This document shows, one piece after another, positions 32,742 through 46,989 of a stretch of 64,000 nt of DNA. Origin of the DNA: Rhynchonema sp. JSB1_4 (taxonomy: Eukaryota; Nematoda; Chromadorea; Monhysterida; Xyalidae); the NCBI GenBank assembly GCA_030248065.1, contig JASAMV010004719.1:43189-107188 (forward strand), given 5' to 3'. Every line of letters begins with the position of its first letter. The stretch's first letter is position 1. The notes under the pieces were generated by a model. It saw nothing but the letters and a program-made list of their open reading frames with translations. It was not told the DNA's origin and made no database searches. Both the position numbers and the translations under genes were made by a program.

Positions 32742-35681
32742 ATGAATCTGAGACTTGTTTTCATTGCGTCAATGCTCTTCGGCGGCACAGGGACTCAGAC
32801 GACTGATGAGCAGCTGCTCAACAGTTTGATGGTCAACTACAATCCATCATTAAGACCACGTCCATACAACAGCACACTGGTCGTGCAAGTGAAATGCATT
32901 TTCATAGGGCTGCTTGACTTGGTAATATCGTTCTTTTGGTTTGGTTTCGGTTCTTGGTTTGGTCTTTTGGTTTAATATTTTGGTTTTTTTAAACTTATTT
33001 GCATTACCAAAGTGGAATGCTTTTTTCAAGCAGAATACTTTCCTTTGAAGCCATTTTTATTGTAAGCCAGGCAACAGTGAAAATGAAAGACTGTTGAACT
33101 GCAATTTTCCAGATTCATTGATCTGTGCAGATAGACCTCCGACCGAATACTCGTTAATTTCAGAACGAAGGCCAAGAGGCGGTCACATACAAGCAATACA
33201 CATATCTGGCAAGCGTTTCAATAATTGATACTTCCTAAACTTTACTGATTTCCTTTGCTCTGGGTCACTGATTTTTTCAGATTTATCATGATCCGCGCTT
33301 CGCATGGGTGCCGTCACACTACGACGGCATAGAGCATTTGATCGTGCCAAAGGAGCGTCTCTGGATTCCGCGAATAACGTCACCAGCAATGTTTGTTATG
33401 GGACTGCAGCGCACGCGCAATGCGTTTTGTTTTTGCACTTCATGTGGCAACCCCCGCACTCATGTCCTTAGCTGGTTCTCGGTTTTTCTTGAGTACGATG
33501 CCGCTCTGATAAGTTGTCGTTGGGATGACAGTTCGTGGCTGGCTTCCACAGATAAGAAGAACCAGAAGAACTGTTCTCAGCTAATTCTCAGCACAAGAAA
33601 ATAATGCGTAGGGTGCCCCCAGATGCATTGTGCATCAGGGGTGCATCCGACGAGTTCGGCTGCTTTTTTGCATCCGATTTGTCGTGCATCGCGCAAAAAA
33701 ATAAGAGAAGAAAATTGATTTTAACAAGAGAAAAGATACCAACAGATATCGAAACGCGCGCCGCCATTTGACGCATTTTTTAGTTTTCGACGAAAAGACC
33801 GTCGATGCCATTTTTGTAACTCTTTGGATGCACCCGGACACAGCGGGATGCACACGGATGCAGATTTCTTATACTCCTGCATCTGCGTGCATCCCCTTGC
33901 ATCTTACGCATTTCTTTTCTTGTGCAGCTTTTCGTGGTGATTTTAACAAGTATCACGGCGAGCCCATTCTTCATGGTTTTCCAGTTAACTCGTGGTCGGT
34001 TCCGTAGTTAATATGGTCCACGAGCACTTCTATTGCTCACTAGTCGGAAGACATTTCTCAGATGGTTCTTCTTAACTCCAGAACCTGGTAAGAACTGCGA
34101 GGGTCTTGAGTAGAATGCTCAGAATGCATACGACACAAGTCTCAAAAAGGGCTTATAGTAATGTCGTCAAATCATATGGCGTCAAATCTTATTGTCAAAT
34201 CACATGTATATTATTTCTCGCGATCATTTGGGGCTCATGTATTATTGCTTGATTTGACGAAAACATTTGACGTCATGATTTGACGACAAAACTATCAGGC
34301 TGAAAAGGGTTCTCGACAATTTTTCAGCAACACGGTTCAATCGGTGATGCCTTCCGAGAACACGGCGGCACATGTTTCCCACCATGGATACGTTATTTAT
34401 GGTGACAGCGAGATCATAAATGCAAAATGCACGATGAACGTTGCGACCTTTCCGTACGACTCCCAGGTTGAATTGACGTTCTCTTGATCAACTGTACAAA
34501 GATATGAACTTCACTATGTTTATTCAGAAATGTGAGGTTCGCTATTGGGTACCAGGCTATACAAAATCATTCGTCGAGCTGGATGCAGCAGCGAGGCAAG
34601 AGTTTCCTGGATCCTGTGAGGAAGCCTCAACTCCAGATATGTTATCGACATTTTGAATTCTCTCCTAACGTATTCTAGCTAAAGAGTGGTTTCTTATTTT
34701 AGAGTGGATTGTGTCCAACTGTGAAGTGAAGAACGGCATGTTTGTCACCCTCTATGGAAATTACTCGAACGCAGTGTTCTCATTTGAACTGAAAAGGAGA
34801 TCAGGTAGTTAACTGGCAAAAATAGGCAAGATGTTCTGGTTCCGCGTCTGAGCGGAGTCTGCTCTAATGATTGATCTATTCTTCAAGGCTTCTACACATT
34901 GACGCAAATAATTCCCGCATCGATTATTACATACCTGACATTGATCGGTCTGTTCACACCCAGCACACACAACAGGGACCGTGAGGAGAGGGTAAGTGGA
35001 AAGTCCCACAGATGAAGATTAGAAGCATCAACTGCGAGCTCTCATTTCGTATTATGACGACGCCTCCACGAAGCGAGTCCTGATGAGAGCCGCATTTCAG
35101 GTCAGCATTGGTCTAACGGCTTTGCTGGCCCTGAGTGTAGTTGTGACGTCGATTGTCGACACCATGCCAAAAAATGCCAGTCAATTTCCAAAACTCGGTA
35201 CCTGATAGCAGGATTTTCTTTGTTTACTGTAGTCAAAACGCATTCACACACGCGTATGACGTCATCTGCAGGTCAATTCATGATGTTCGAATTGTTCATG
35301 GTGCTCATATGCACCTGCTTGGCCGTGTGTCTGATGCAATTACACTCACATTACTACGAAAGCCGTCGTTTGCCCAGCGTGTTGGCGCGCATGGTTGGAA
35401 TTGATACCTATCGTCAGAGAGCTGCAATTCCCAAATGGAACAAACCGGTTATTAATTTCAAAGCAACGTTGTGCATCCCGCACGCATCAAGTCAATTTCA
35501 GGAAAGTCCGTTAGCAGAAATACGTCAGATGCTGGAAGATTACATTTTCGACGCAGAGGAAGGTGAATTGTTGCAGAAGCAGATCGGAAACACGTTTTAT
35601 CGCTTGGATGTGATTTTCATGATTGTGTCATTGTTCGGGAATGCACTGGTGAAGTTCGGCTTTATTTTCGAATATATTTGA
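32742..35681 (+). CDS. Cys-loop ligand-gated ion channel subunit 3
   Basis: Ten exons (32742-32921, 33164-33208, 33281-33390, 34328-34466, 34528-34636, 34703-34804, 34888-34991, 35101-35197, 35272-35447, 35502-35681) give 413 residues. There is a signal peptide, a Cys-loop with NVATFPYDSQ between its cysteines, M1 in GFYTLTQIIPAS, M2 after REER starting VSIGLTALLAL, and a final M4. Exon 2 ends at a GC donor, supported by the equal length of the same exon in the three paralogues. Exon 5 ends at CCAG|ATATGT, not a GT, although the phase matches the paralogues; this could be a true rare splice site, a damaging mutation or a base error. If unspliced, the reading frame ends soon after. The last intron (54 nt) is also open in frame. 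Confidence 0.85.
33600..33915. repeat. possible MITE in channel 3 intron 3
   Basis: The ends AATGCGTAGGGTGCCCCCAG and, inverted, AATGCGTAAGATGCAAGGGG are similar, and TGCATCC motifs recur near both ends. The match is imperfect. Confidence 0.4.
34163..34287. mobile_element. 125-bp palindromic MITE
   Basis: Inverted ends GTCGTCAAATCAT and GGCGTCAAAT in channel 3 intron 3. No coding capacity; target duplication not clear. Confidence 0.65.
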
Positions 35682-35764
35682 GTTCAGAATACTCAGAGAA
35701 TGCAGTTTAGATGCAGTGAGCATAATGTGAGTTTCATTTCTGGGATTGTGCAACTTGTATGTGC

Positions 35765-35935
35765 AATTGCGCATGTATGTAACCAAAAACTGTGCGTCCA
35801 ACGACAAACCATAACGGTAGTTCATTTGGCAGAGCAATTCCGCATTAGCGGAGGGCCTCGTTCGACTCCTAGTCGAAGACAGCGACTTTTTGTTTGCAAA
35901 TATTTTGGGATACATACGCTCGTTATTATCATGCA
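35765..35935 (+). repeat. tRNA-derived SINE, copy 1
   Basis: TAGTTCATTTGG fits a pol III A box and GTTCGACTCC a B box at tRNA spacing, with an anticodon-arm-like TCCGC...GCGGA between. The flanks (CCAAAAACTGTGCGTCCAA before, TGTTTGCAAA after) match the copy near 46790. Stem pairing is too poor for a functional tRNA. Confidence 0.6.
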
Positions 35936-36208
35936 GTTAAAACTATATGGCTACACACTGTGTCACTTGGGACGCATAACCCGTTCCCATTGCGTCCACC
36001 ATCTGCATGTTTTACTAAATTATACATGAGCACACTCCTTTACAGAAATAAATCTGTGTAAAAGTCAACGCCTGGTCTTGTGTCCAGGACGCTTTCTATA
36101 AAGTTGCTAGGACACCATGTGAAAAACCCGACCACAACACGTTTGTCAACTGCTAGCGGGAAGCATAACTATGCCCACGTCACAGCTTTTCTTAAATTCA
36201 ATACAATC

Positions 36209-38046
36209 ATGAAAAACATCTGGCTCAACCTTTTCATTGTCAATTTTACGATTGCACTTCCACCCGACGAGCAGCTGTTAAGTGACCTCATGGCCAATTA
36301 TAACAAGGAATTTCACCCGTCATTTAATGAATCAATTGAGCTCTGGGCTGAAATGGAGCTCAAAAATGTTCTCAAAGTGGTTAGCTTGACATAATTGAAG
36401 GGACAACAACGTCAAACTCGATGGTAGAACATTCAATTTCAGGACGAAAGCGCCGAAGCGATCACCACTAAACAATTTGTGATGCGGGTTTAGAGAAACA
36501 GGTTTTACTGTTTTGCAGCACTCAAAATTGACGAATTAAGCGTCTTACAGATGTTCTATGACAAACGTTTGACCTGGACGCCGAGTCAGTACAGCGGAGT
36601 TGACAGTCTGTTGGTTCCGGCTGATAAGCTGTGGATACCGGTGTTGGCGTCGACAAGAATGTGCGCGCGATTGATCAGAGCTCAAGGGATGCCCAAAAAT
36701 AATTCTTCCAACCTGATGCCAGAAACTCGATAACGGCCGTCGTAGATGAAAAGCACTACGTGGCAGAGCTCAGCCATGACGGTCTCATAATGATTGCGAG
36801 CTACGAACTCGTCACTACCCACTGCCGATTCGACATCAGCGCGTTTCCGTTTGACACCCAGGTTGACGTTTAGCAATCGTAATTCGCCCTGACAAAGCGT
36901 GCCTCTGTTCATTTACAGGAATGTAAAATTGATTTCCTAACGCCCGGTTACCCTCGCCATCGCATTGATTTAAAACTAACGATATCTGGAACGATCGAAG
37001 AAACAATTGGAGATTGTAAAGACGCGACAAACCCCGGTGAGCTTGCCCAAAATAAGTTTTGACGTTTCCCGAACTGATTCTTTCCAACTTTTTCCTGAAG
37101 CCTGGAGAATAACCAACTGTGGTGGGAGGCGAGATGTTTACAACGTCAGTGGCGTTGAGTGGTCAATACTCACCTTCAGCCTGACGATGGAACGAAAGCC
37201 TGGTATGTATTATCCCCTTCTTGCAAAAGCACCGTGTCGAGAATATGACCCAATTCTGCTCTTGCGTTTTCAGGTTTCTATATTCTCACCCAAGTCATAC
37301 CCGCATCCGTTATTGTGTATCTGACATTGATTGGCCTGTTTTCGCCAACAGTACATGCCAGAGACCGAGTGGAAAGGGTACTTTGTTTTCAAGTTTACAA
37401 TGCCACAAACCCAATAATTATTGGTCGATTTCAGGTAAACATAGGTCTTACCGCTTTGTTGGCATTGGCAGTGGTGGTAAGCTCCGTTGCCCAGACGCTT
37501 CCAAATAATGGCAGCCAATTTCCCAAACTTGGTTAGACATTTTCAGAGCTGAAGACTTGTCCATGCTTCCAACAGACTCATTCACTTTTTACCTAAATTA
37601 AAGGCACCTTCATGATGTTCGAACTAGCTATGATCATGGTAGGCACCTGCGCAGCCGTTATTATCATGATTTTTCACCAACGATGGAATGAAAAACGTCA
37701 TATTCCACACCGCCTGGTGCAGTTACTTCGGATTCAGCCGGTCACAAAACCCGTGATTATACAAAAAACTGATCCTCAACCCTGGTCGTCAAAAGTTGAA
37801 CCGAAATTGGTACGCTAATGGAATTAATCTCCGAACATTTTGCATTTAATAGCGCTTAATTTTCAGGAAAATCAAGTCAGCGAAATCCGAAGAATCGTAG
37901 AAGGACATTTGTGCGAAATGGAAAGAACGGGTTGCACCCATGACACAATTGGCGCTGTCTTCTGCCGCATTGACAAGATTCTTTTGGTTTTCACGTTATT
38001 CCTGAACCTTTTTGTAAAGTTTTTGTTCTTGGTCCAAGCTTTCTGA
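36209..38046 (+). CDS. Cys-loop ligand-gated ion channel subunit 4
   Basis: Ten exons (36209-36379, 36443-36487, 36551-36660, 36723-36861, 36919-37036, 37101-37202, 37274-37377, 37435-37531, 37604-37809, 37867-38046) give 423 residues, all in phase. Signal peptide MKNIWLNLFIVNFTIA; Cys-loop ISAFPFDTQ between cysteines; M1 in GFYILTQVIPASVIVY; M2 after RVER as VNIGLTALLALAVVV; M3 with MMFELAMIMVGTC; M4 at the end. Exons 2, 3, 4, 6, 7, 8 and 10 have the same length as in channel 3, which lies 500 bp upstream on the same strand. The VER before M2 suggests cation selectivity. The Cys-Cys ligand signature is absent, so a nicotinic alpha role is unlikely. Confidence 0.94.
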
Positions 38047-38414
38047 CAAAGGTACATATGTGTGTGCCACATTTATTTCCACGCAGAGAAATAATGCAAT
38101 TTGACACGAGCCGTACCCGATCTTACCGGCAATATGACGCAAAACCTAAGGCTGCTAATTCACAGTTCCATTTCGGCGTTATATTTCATAGAAAAGATTT
38201 TTTTGCCAATCATCATCAAAGTATGGTGTGTTCGAGGCATGCGAGCCGATGATCGATCTGTGCAGGTGTTATGTGCTGAGTGCAGAAATGTTGGTCTGTT
38301 TCGCCCTGTCTTCGCAGACAGACCGAGGCGCCAGGGCTCGTTGGTGCCAACGCCTCTCGCAAATGATGGCCCTCTTGCAGTTCTTCCGCCTTTTACTATC
38401 GTACTCACTCGCGC

Positions 38415-39430
38415 TCAGCTAGCCAGTGGAAAAGAGAGACAAATTTTTTCTGGTTGCAGCCGGTAGGAAAAAATACGTTGCTTGCCTATCAACAAAACAA
38501 ACTCTACGACGCCAACCGACAGTCTGCCATATCGTTGTCTGATGCTTGCCACGGCACCGATGACCAATGACAGTCGACAGCTGACGTTCGGCTGCGTGCG
38601 GAATCGGGTCGATGGTATGGTTTGGTGGAAAAAGTTGGAGATCTTGCCAGTCACAACCAGACAGTTGCTGAACGTCACTGTAAATAAGTGTTGAACGTGT
38701 TTAATGTTGAAAGTGTTACAAACCAGGTACATTATAACTGACGCCAGTGCCAAAAACTGTAACAGTTGTGGTCCAGCAGGCCAGGAATCATGAGAATGGC
38801 TGACGGCAAGTGAGTGAACGTGTACCAGGCCGACACGGTGCACACAGTAATCGCCACACCGCACTGATCGGAGCTGATGCTTTGGACACCGTTATTGACC
38901 ATCGTCTTACAGTCCATCGACGACCGCGGTACCCGAAATATACTGTGCGCGACTATTTGCTAATGGAAAATGCTTTCCTTGGGGAAACGCTGACGTATGA
39001 AGTTACAGCAAGTCAACTTCGATTTTGGGGTTGGCAAAATACATCATGTAGATGATCTTCGCTCTTGTTCTGAAAGTACACCACACCAAAATCCGTCTAG
39101 TGTAACTAACATTTCTAATGCAAAATCGGCCGAGGGGGAGGGAACTACAACCTCTTAGCACCGCACTGCTCGACTGCCCTAGCTTCAACACAAACTCGTT
39201 GTTTAACTCGTGTCGCCGTAGCGCATACATCAACCAGCAATTCACGACATGTAAATGAACAAAGGGGTAGCATCACTCCAAATACAACCTCTAGTCACAT
39301 TTCCACAGAGAGACAAAACCCCGAATGTCTCGGATCACTGTGAATTGCAGTAACCACTAGTGTTCGATTCTGCACTCTTGTTATACTGTATTTCTGTCCG
39401 CATCGTAGCTGTCAAAATGGTGGCTCAGCA
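38415..39430 (-). pseudogene. GPCR pseudogene, TM4-TM7 copy
   Basis: On the minus strand it matches the later part of the intact GPCR at 40659-43254. A TM4-TM5 segment at 39430-39080 carries several stops and a frameshift before WLMYALRRHE. A TM6 exon at about 38917-38750 keeps CGVAITVCTVSAWYTFTHLP. A TM7 exon from about 38690 keeps SNCLVVTGKISNFF but then runs on with an unrelated tail. TM1-TM3 are missing. It arose by partial tandem duplication; a retained open TM6-TM7 part is not evidence of function. Confidence 0.8.
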
Positions 39431-40658
39431 TCAATGTGAAGTTTATGACAGCTACATATGACCAGGGCTAGAAAAAAATTCAAAATTTTTTTAAAGTCTC
39501 AGATTCGAGAAAACTTGACCAAATTTGCCTAAAAAGCCGCAAAAACTCGAAAAAATGCAACTTTGATTGACAAGTCACTTTTGTTACTTTGTTTGCATCA
39601 CTTGTGAAAGGATGTTTACGTCCTATCGGTGAGACTCCAACAGTCTGTGCTTGATGTAGACCGATGATTGTTGCTCAAAATCGGATTGCCATGCTGTGTG
39701 CACGGATGCAGCTATGTACGATTGTGATACAGATAGAAACATTTCCACACAGCATTACCGAAAGACCATTGAATTTCATAACCGATTTGCTGGTGCTGTG
39801 CAGTTATCGGAAACCCTCGGTCATAATGACCTGCCGTAAAAAATAGGTGATGAAAGTACAATTTATGCGTATAAACGACGATTTTTTGGCCAAACACTTG
39901 CCTACCGGCGTTACAATTGCATTGTGTTTTCCAAAGGTAGCAACTCTTGGCGCCCAGGTGTTATGTTTGTGCCTTTTGGTGCATCTTGTGCAAAAACACC
40001 TACCGGACAAAAAGATGAACCTTAAACTTTAAGACACAGCGTTTAAAACAGTGTGGTTGTCGTAAGTCGATTCTCTTTTCTCGACGCAGTACACGGGAGC
40101 AGTCAAAGAAACTTTAGAAGCTGAGTTAATGAACGAAGAAGAATAAATACAACGTGAGCACAACATAACGACATCTGAATAACACGTTTAAGTTTCGCAC
40201 GATCACAAAGGGATAGCAATACGAATAAGTTGAAAAGCACACAAAAAGTCCGGGTAGTGAATAACATAACCATTCGAAAAAAGTGGTACTGAGCAAAACA
40301 GCTCATCACCCAGCGTATTATAATGTCTCTTCATACTGGTAATGAATCCGAATCATGCGACTAAAACTTGACTTATTCGTTTCCCAGCATGAATTTAGCC
40401 CTATTTCTGGTGTCGGACATATCGGTGTCGGCCATCATGCACGTACTATGATGACTTCGAAGTGTTGGAGATGATCGTCTACCTGTGTATGAACAACGAC
40501 GATGTCGTTGCACAAAGCTCAGCTGCCATATACGTAAGTGCTCGACCAGATTCATTGTTACCCGCCAACATGTATTGTGGCACCGAATTGGTTGCCAAGA
40601 TACAAGAACAATTAATCGTGGAGCCTTTACGTTCAGCAAACGTCATCCATAAATCAAA
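39431..40658. other. spacer, no gene supported
   Basis: A hydrophobic open frame on the minus strand at 40309-40103 and a short plus-strand signal-like start at 40389 (MNLALFLVSDISVSA) were considered, but neither continues into a plausible exon. Confidence 0.4.
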
Positions 40659-43254
<2,596 letters not shown>

Positions 43255-43575
43255 TATGTGATTGGTAAATTTATTGCCGAAGCGTTCTTATATCTACAAA
43301 CATCACGTTGAGAAATCCAATTGGTTGAGATTAGTTCGGTTCAGGTACAGTGCAGCTTGCAGCATAGCTGATTAGTTTGGCCATGCCAGAAATTAGCCAT
43401 CTCCCAATGGGTAGCAGAGTCCAGAGAATAAGCAGTGTACGTAACGGAGACTCACCTATTTCGTTTACAGGCTGTTTGGGAACATCTTGGAAAGCACACT
43501 TGTGAAAGGAAAAGCGATCGTTTTGGATCAAAAATGGATGTGTGTACAGGCTCGTGTGTAATGTGTGTAATTCGG

Positions 43576-44554
43576 CGACGGTTCAGTCAGGGGCACAGGC
43601 TCAGGCCTGGGCATTTAGGTCCGGCTGGAGCCTAAGCCTAAGCCTATAAATAGGTCAAATATGCTGGGTCTGAATCGACCTGGCCTGAAAAACTGGGCCT
43701 GAGCTTCCAGCCTGAAAAGTCGCGGAATAGTGCATATTCCATCACATTTTGTGTATACTTGACTAAATCACTTCTTTGATTCCACTAGATTTGATTTTCA
43801 GCCAGTAGTTCGGAATTGAATCGCTGCAGATCAGGACTGCGAGAAAAATAATTAAGCAAAAAAAAGTAATATTGCCATCCCATGTGTATGTGATCCGCAA
43901 TTAGATTTGCACCTGTGATATGTACAAGGATAGAAGCTTTACAGCTTCTCATCTGACATAACGTTTTACAGCGGCACAGAAGCCCACAATGATGTCCGTA
44001 GCAACAGCAGCGATGGTACGTGAGTATTATTTCCTCCGTGTGAAGGAAACAACACTGAGGGGGTTTCGCAGAAGCTTGTTTACCAGCTACCGAATGGCAA
44101 TAAATTAAAATGGAAACAACCATGACATTCACGCAATAGGACTCAATGCAATGCCAATTATGTGCTAATGGCTGCCTTTGGTATCGCAACCATAAATTAT
44201 TTCATGCGATTGTGCTCTTTAATGGACGAATTTGCATCAACTCGAGTTTGAAACCACCAAGGAAAACCGTTTAATCTTTCTTGTCAAATTTCTTTTCTCG
44301 TGAAGGCACCACAAACGACATTCCACCTGCTCTCATGTGTAAATGCCTCTGTTTGGGCTAATGGTTGTTAGACGTTGCGCGCTTCGGAACCTATACCACC
44401 AACCACCATTACTTTCAACAGTGCGATTTATTCATTAACATTCCGCGACTTTTCAGGCCCGACTGTAGCCTACTAAGCCTAAGCCTACAAATGCGTTAAA
44501 TATGCTGGGCCTGAATGGTCGGGCCTGAACCTGTGCCCCGGGACTGAACCGTCG
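43576..44554. mobile_element. DNA transposon remnant with GCCTAA-rich ends
   Basis: Terminal inverted repeats begin CGACGGTTCAGTC and continue GGGGCACAGG(C/T)TCAGGCC on both sides. Inside each end is a related block with AGCCTAAGCCTA and AATATGCTGGG(T/C)CTGAAT. No transposase reading frame is seen in the 980 bp, and no clear target duplication. Confidence 0.7.
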
Positions 44555-45040
44555 CACAACAATTCATCCACGTTTATGTTAATCGGACGGACGGGCATTT
44601 GAGCAAAGCACGTTTGAGCAAGACCAAGTGAGCAAGTGAAAAAGAGCAGAGGCCAAAGGAGCAGAACCTAAAAACAAATATGCCTAAACCTACATAAGCC
44701 CAAACACAAAACTGAGCCTAAGTGTATGCCTAAGCCTAAGCCTACGCTTGATACCTAAATTAGCCCAAGCCTAAGCTGGGACAAAATAAGAGCTCTGCTC
44801 TTCTGCCCTTTTTTTCTTGCTCAAATTGTTTTTGCTCAAATGTTTCTTCATTCACCACACTGTGATCGTGATCACTGCAGTTGGCGCACGAGCGCCAGTC
44901 ACTCATCCGGGGCCGATTATCAAATACATTTTCATTGTTTTATTATACGTTGAACACCTTATATTGATAAATACACCTTCAATGTTTGTGCACAGTCCAC
45001 CGCATCTGCACCAAACAGTTCTCACCTAGTTCGCGTAGTT

Positions 45041-45220
45041 AGGGCGGGCTTAGGTTGAATCCGGAATACGGAATCCGTAAATATTTCCGGAAAACGCACA
45101 ATTTATACGTGCAAATTCTTGCGTTTTCCGGAAATAATTCCGGAGCCCAGAAATGTTTTGTATTTTTGCATGCAAATTATTTCCGGGTTCCGGATTCCGG
45201 ATTTAACCCGAGTTCGCCCT
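45041..45220. mobile_element. 180-bp palindromic MITE
   Basis: Ends AGGGCGGGCTTAGGTTGAAT and AGGGCGAACTCGGGTTAAAT (inverted) are alike, followed by CCGGAAT-rich arms and an inner inverted pair TTTCCGGAAAACGCA. No coding capacity. Confidence 0.75.
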
Positions 45221-45365
45221 TAAGAAAAACGAGCTCGGACGCGTTCGGAATGAGTTTGCGTGAGAGCCGTCGGAACGGAAGCCGGTGCGCGGTTCTGAGA
45301 TCGCTGTTCTTAATCTTAACCACTCGAACACTCGATTATTAGAACTGCGTGGTGAACCAACAACA

Positions 45366-46006
45366 CTACACTGCGTGGTGGTTGATGCAGTCATGGCTGT
45401 GCTTGCAGTCCTCGCAATCGCACAGGCATCGAGCGATCGAACCTTGCAGCAGGGCCGTGCAATCACCTTTCAGAATGGAGACAATCGCGTCCGCGGCAGT
45501 TCTTCGGTATGTAATCAGGCCGAATCGCCTCGCCTGCAAAAGGAGCGCCAACCGGTCTTCTTTCCTGTACACATCCGACCATTGCCATCTGTTCAACAGA
45601 GCCACGGCCTGAAGTAGAAAGGAACGAATGTAGCGCCCAGACACGTTATTGTATGTGTTCGCGGTACAGGATCAACTTGACTACAATGATCGACGATAAG
45701 CGACTAAGGGTGGAATTTTCGAAACGGTGTAAAGGTCAGTTGGGCGTAAAGGTCGGTGTAAAGTTCGGTCGAAAGCTCGGTCGGCGTAGCTCGGTGTAAA
45801 CGTGAAACATTGCCTGTTATTAACGTGGAATGTTTCAAGTTTACACCGTGGGTCTATTACACTGAGCTGTCGACCGAGCTTTCCACCGACCTTTACACCC
45901 AACTGACCTTTACACCGTTTCGAAAATATCACCCAAAGTATTGAACTTGGATCCGACTCACGGCTGACAATGTTGTCAAGAACACGACAATCGATGCAAG
46001 TTTCAT
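45366..46006 (-). CDS. small secreted Cys-rich protein, two exons
   Basis: Exon 1 (46006-45962) encodes MKLASIVVFLTTLSA, a signal peptide ending at donor GCC|GTGAGT. Exon 2 (45608-45366) follows a TTTCTACTTCAG acceptor in the same phase 0. The total is 95 residues. The tail holds a cluster, CLCDCEDCKHSHDC, of cysteines that could bind metal or form disulfides. Arg/Lys pairs such as YRKE and TYRR are present but no clean amidated peptide repeats. The family is not recognised. The single intron contains palindromic MITE E (45708-45934). The evidence is splice signals, phase and signal peptide only. Confidence 0.6.
45708..45934. mobile_element. palindromic MITE E, copy 2
   Basis: A 227-bp inverted repeat from GGGTGGAATTTTCGAAACGG to the matching GTTTCGAAAATATCACCC. 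It is similar to 21302-21529 in the opposite orientation and sits inside the intron of the small secreted protein gene. Confidence 0.85.
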
Positions 46007-46774
46007 GGTTGCAACAGCAACGGCGGAGGTGATGGATAGCGGGTGCTGTCGAGGGAGCTCGATTAAAAAGCCGGTAGGAATGGGAAAGAAACCAAGAGCA
46101 CGTTTCGACAACTTTCAACAACTGAAGCGAGCAGCCGGCCTTTCTGGCTTTATGTTGTAGCACGATGATGACTGTAATTCGCTTTCGTCCAAGATTTAGC
46201 TGCAGATCAGCAGGGCGCCAGGCATAATTTAGCCTGAATGCGCACGGCCGACAGGTGCCGTTGTATATAATTATACATGTAACCGAATGTGTGCCTGTTG
46301 CGTGAAGAGTGTGTGCCGTTAGTTGTGGTTGCTTGATCGTGTGAGCAAAACATTTGGCCGTGACTAACGAGCACGCCTGCTAGAGTGCATTCCTAAGCCA
46401 ACCGAGCATGACCTGAATCGCATTACCGATCCCATGACCAGAATCAGAATTTGATGCGTGATTCAAACAGAATCAATGGCATTCGAACAAAATTGCTTAC
46501 CAGCTACGATACAATGGCAGCGAAACTAAACATGATTTTAGCTGATCAAAATAGCGCCAAGTATAGCTACAGAATAAGAGTGAGTGGTCCAGAAATACCA
46601 AAAACGTCCTCTGTGTTTATCATCTGTCATTGTTGTCTATCATTGCTTCATTTTGATCGTGCACGTGAATGTGCGAATTTGCATCGGCGTCAGCTCAACC
46701 TTCAGACCATCAAGGGCTGCAAGGAGAAATAATTGATCTTTATCTACCTCTATGAAAAGAATGACGGAAACGGC

Positions 46775-46965
46775 AAATTGCGCATGTGTATGACCAAAAA
46801 CTTTGCGTCCAAACATTGCCCTGCCCTTCGACAGCTCGGTCGTAGAGCAGATTATTCCGAGGCCCTTGGGTTTGAATCCCAGTCGAAGAAAGTATTGTTT
46901 GTCCACAAAGAATTTTGGAATGTGCATGCGTACATTGTTATTATTCTACGAAAAAGTAACCCAAG
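46775..46965 (+). repeat. tRNA-derived SINE, copy 2
   Basis: It matches the repeat at 35765: ACCAAAAACTTTGCGTCCAA, then an A-box-like CTCGGTCGTAGAGCAG and a T-arm-like TTGGGTTTGAATCCCAG with 5-bp pairing and a B box. The rest of the cloverleaf is imperfect. Confidence 0.6.
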
Positions 46966-46989
46966 AACTTTCAGACGGAATGAAATTAT

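Noticed and set aside
36551..36733. Channel 4 exon 3 read to its stop at 36733
   Set aside because: The tail after 36660 has no family similarity; an AT|GTGCGC donor in the paralogue position is used instead.
43620..44780. Telomere-like GCCTAA repeats
   Set aside because: The units are few, degenerate and inside a transposon-like element, so they are not a telomere.
45285..45617. Plus-strand frame of 110 codons
   Set aside because: It is antisense to the better-supported minus-strand secreted gene and has no start context or splice logic.
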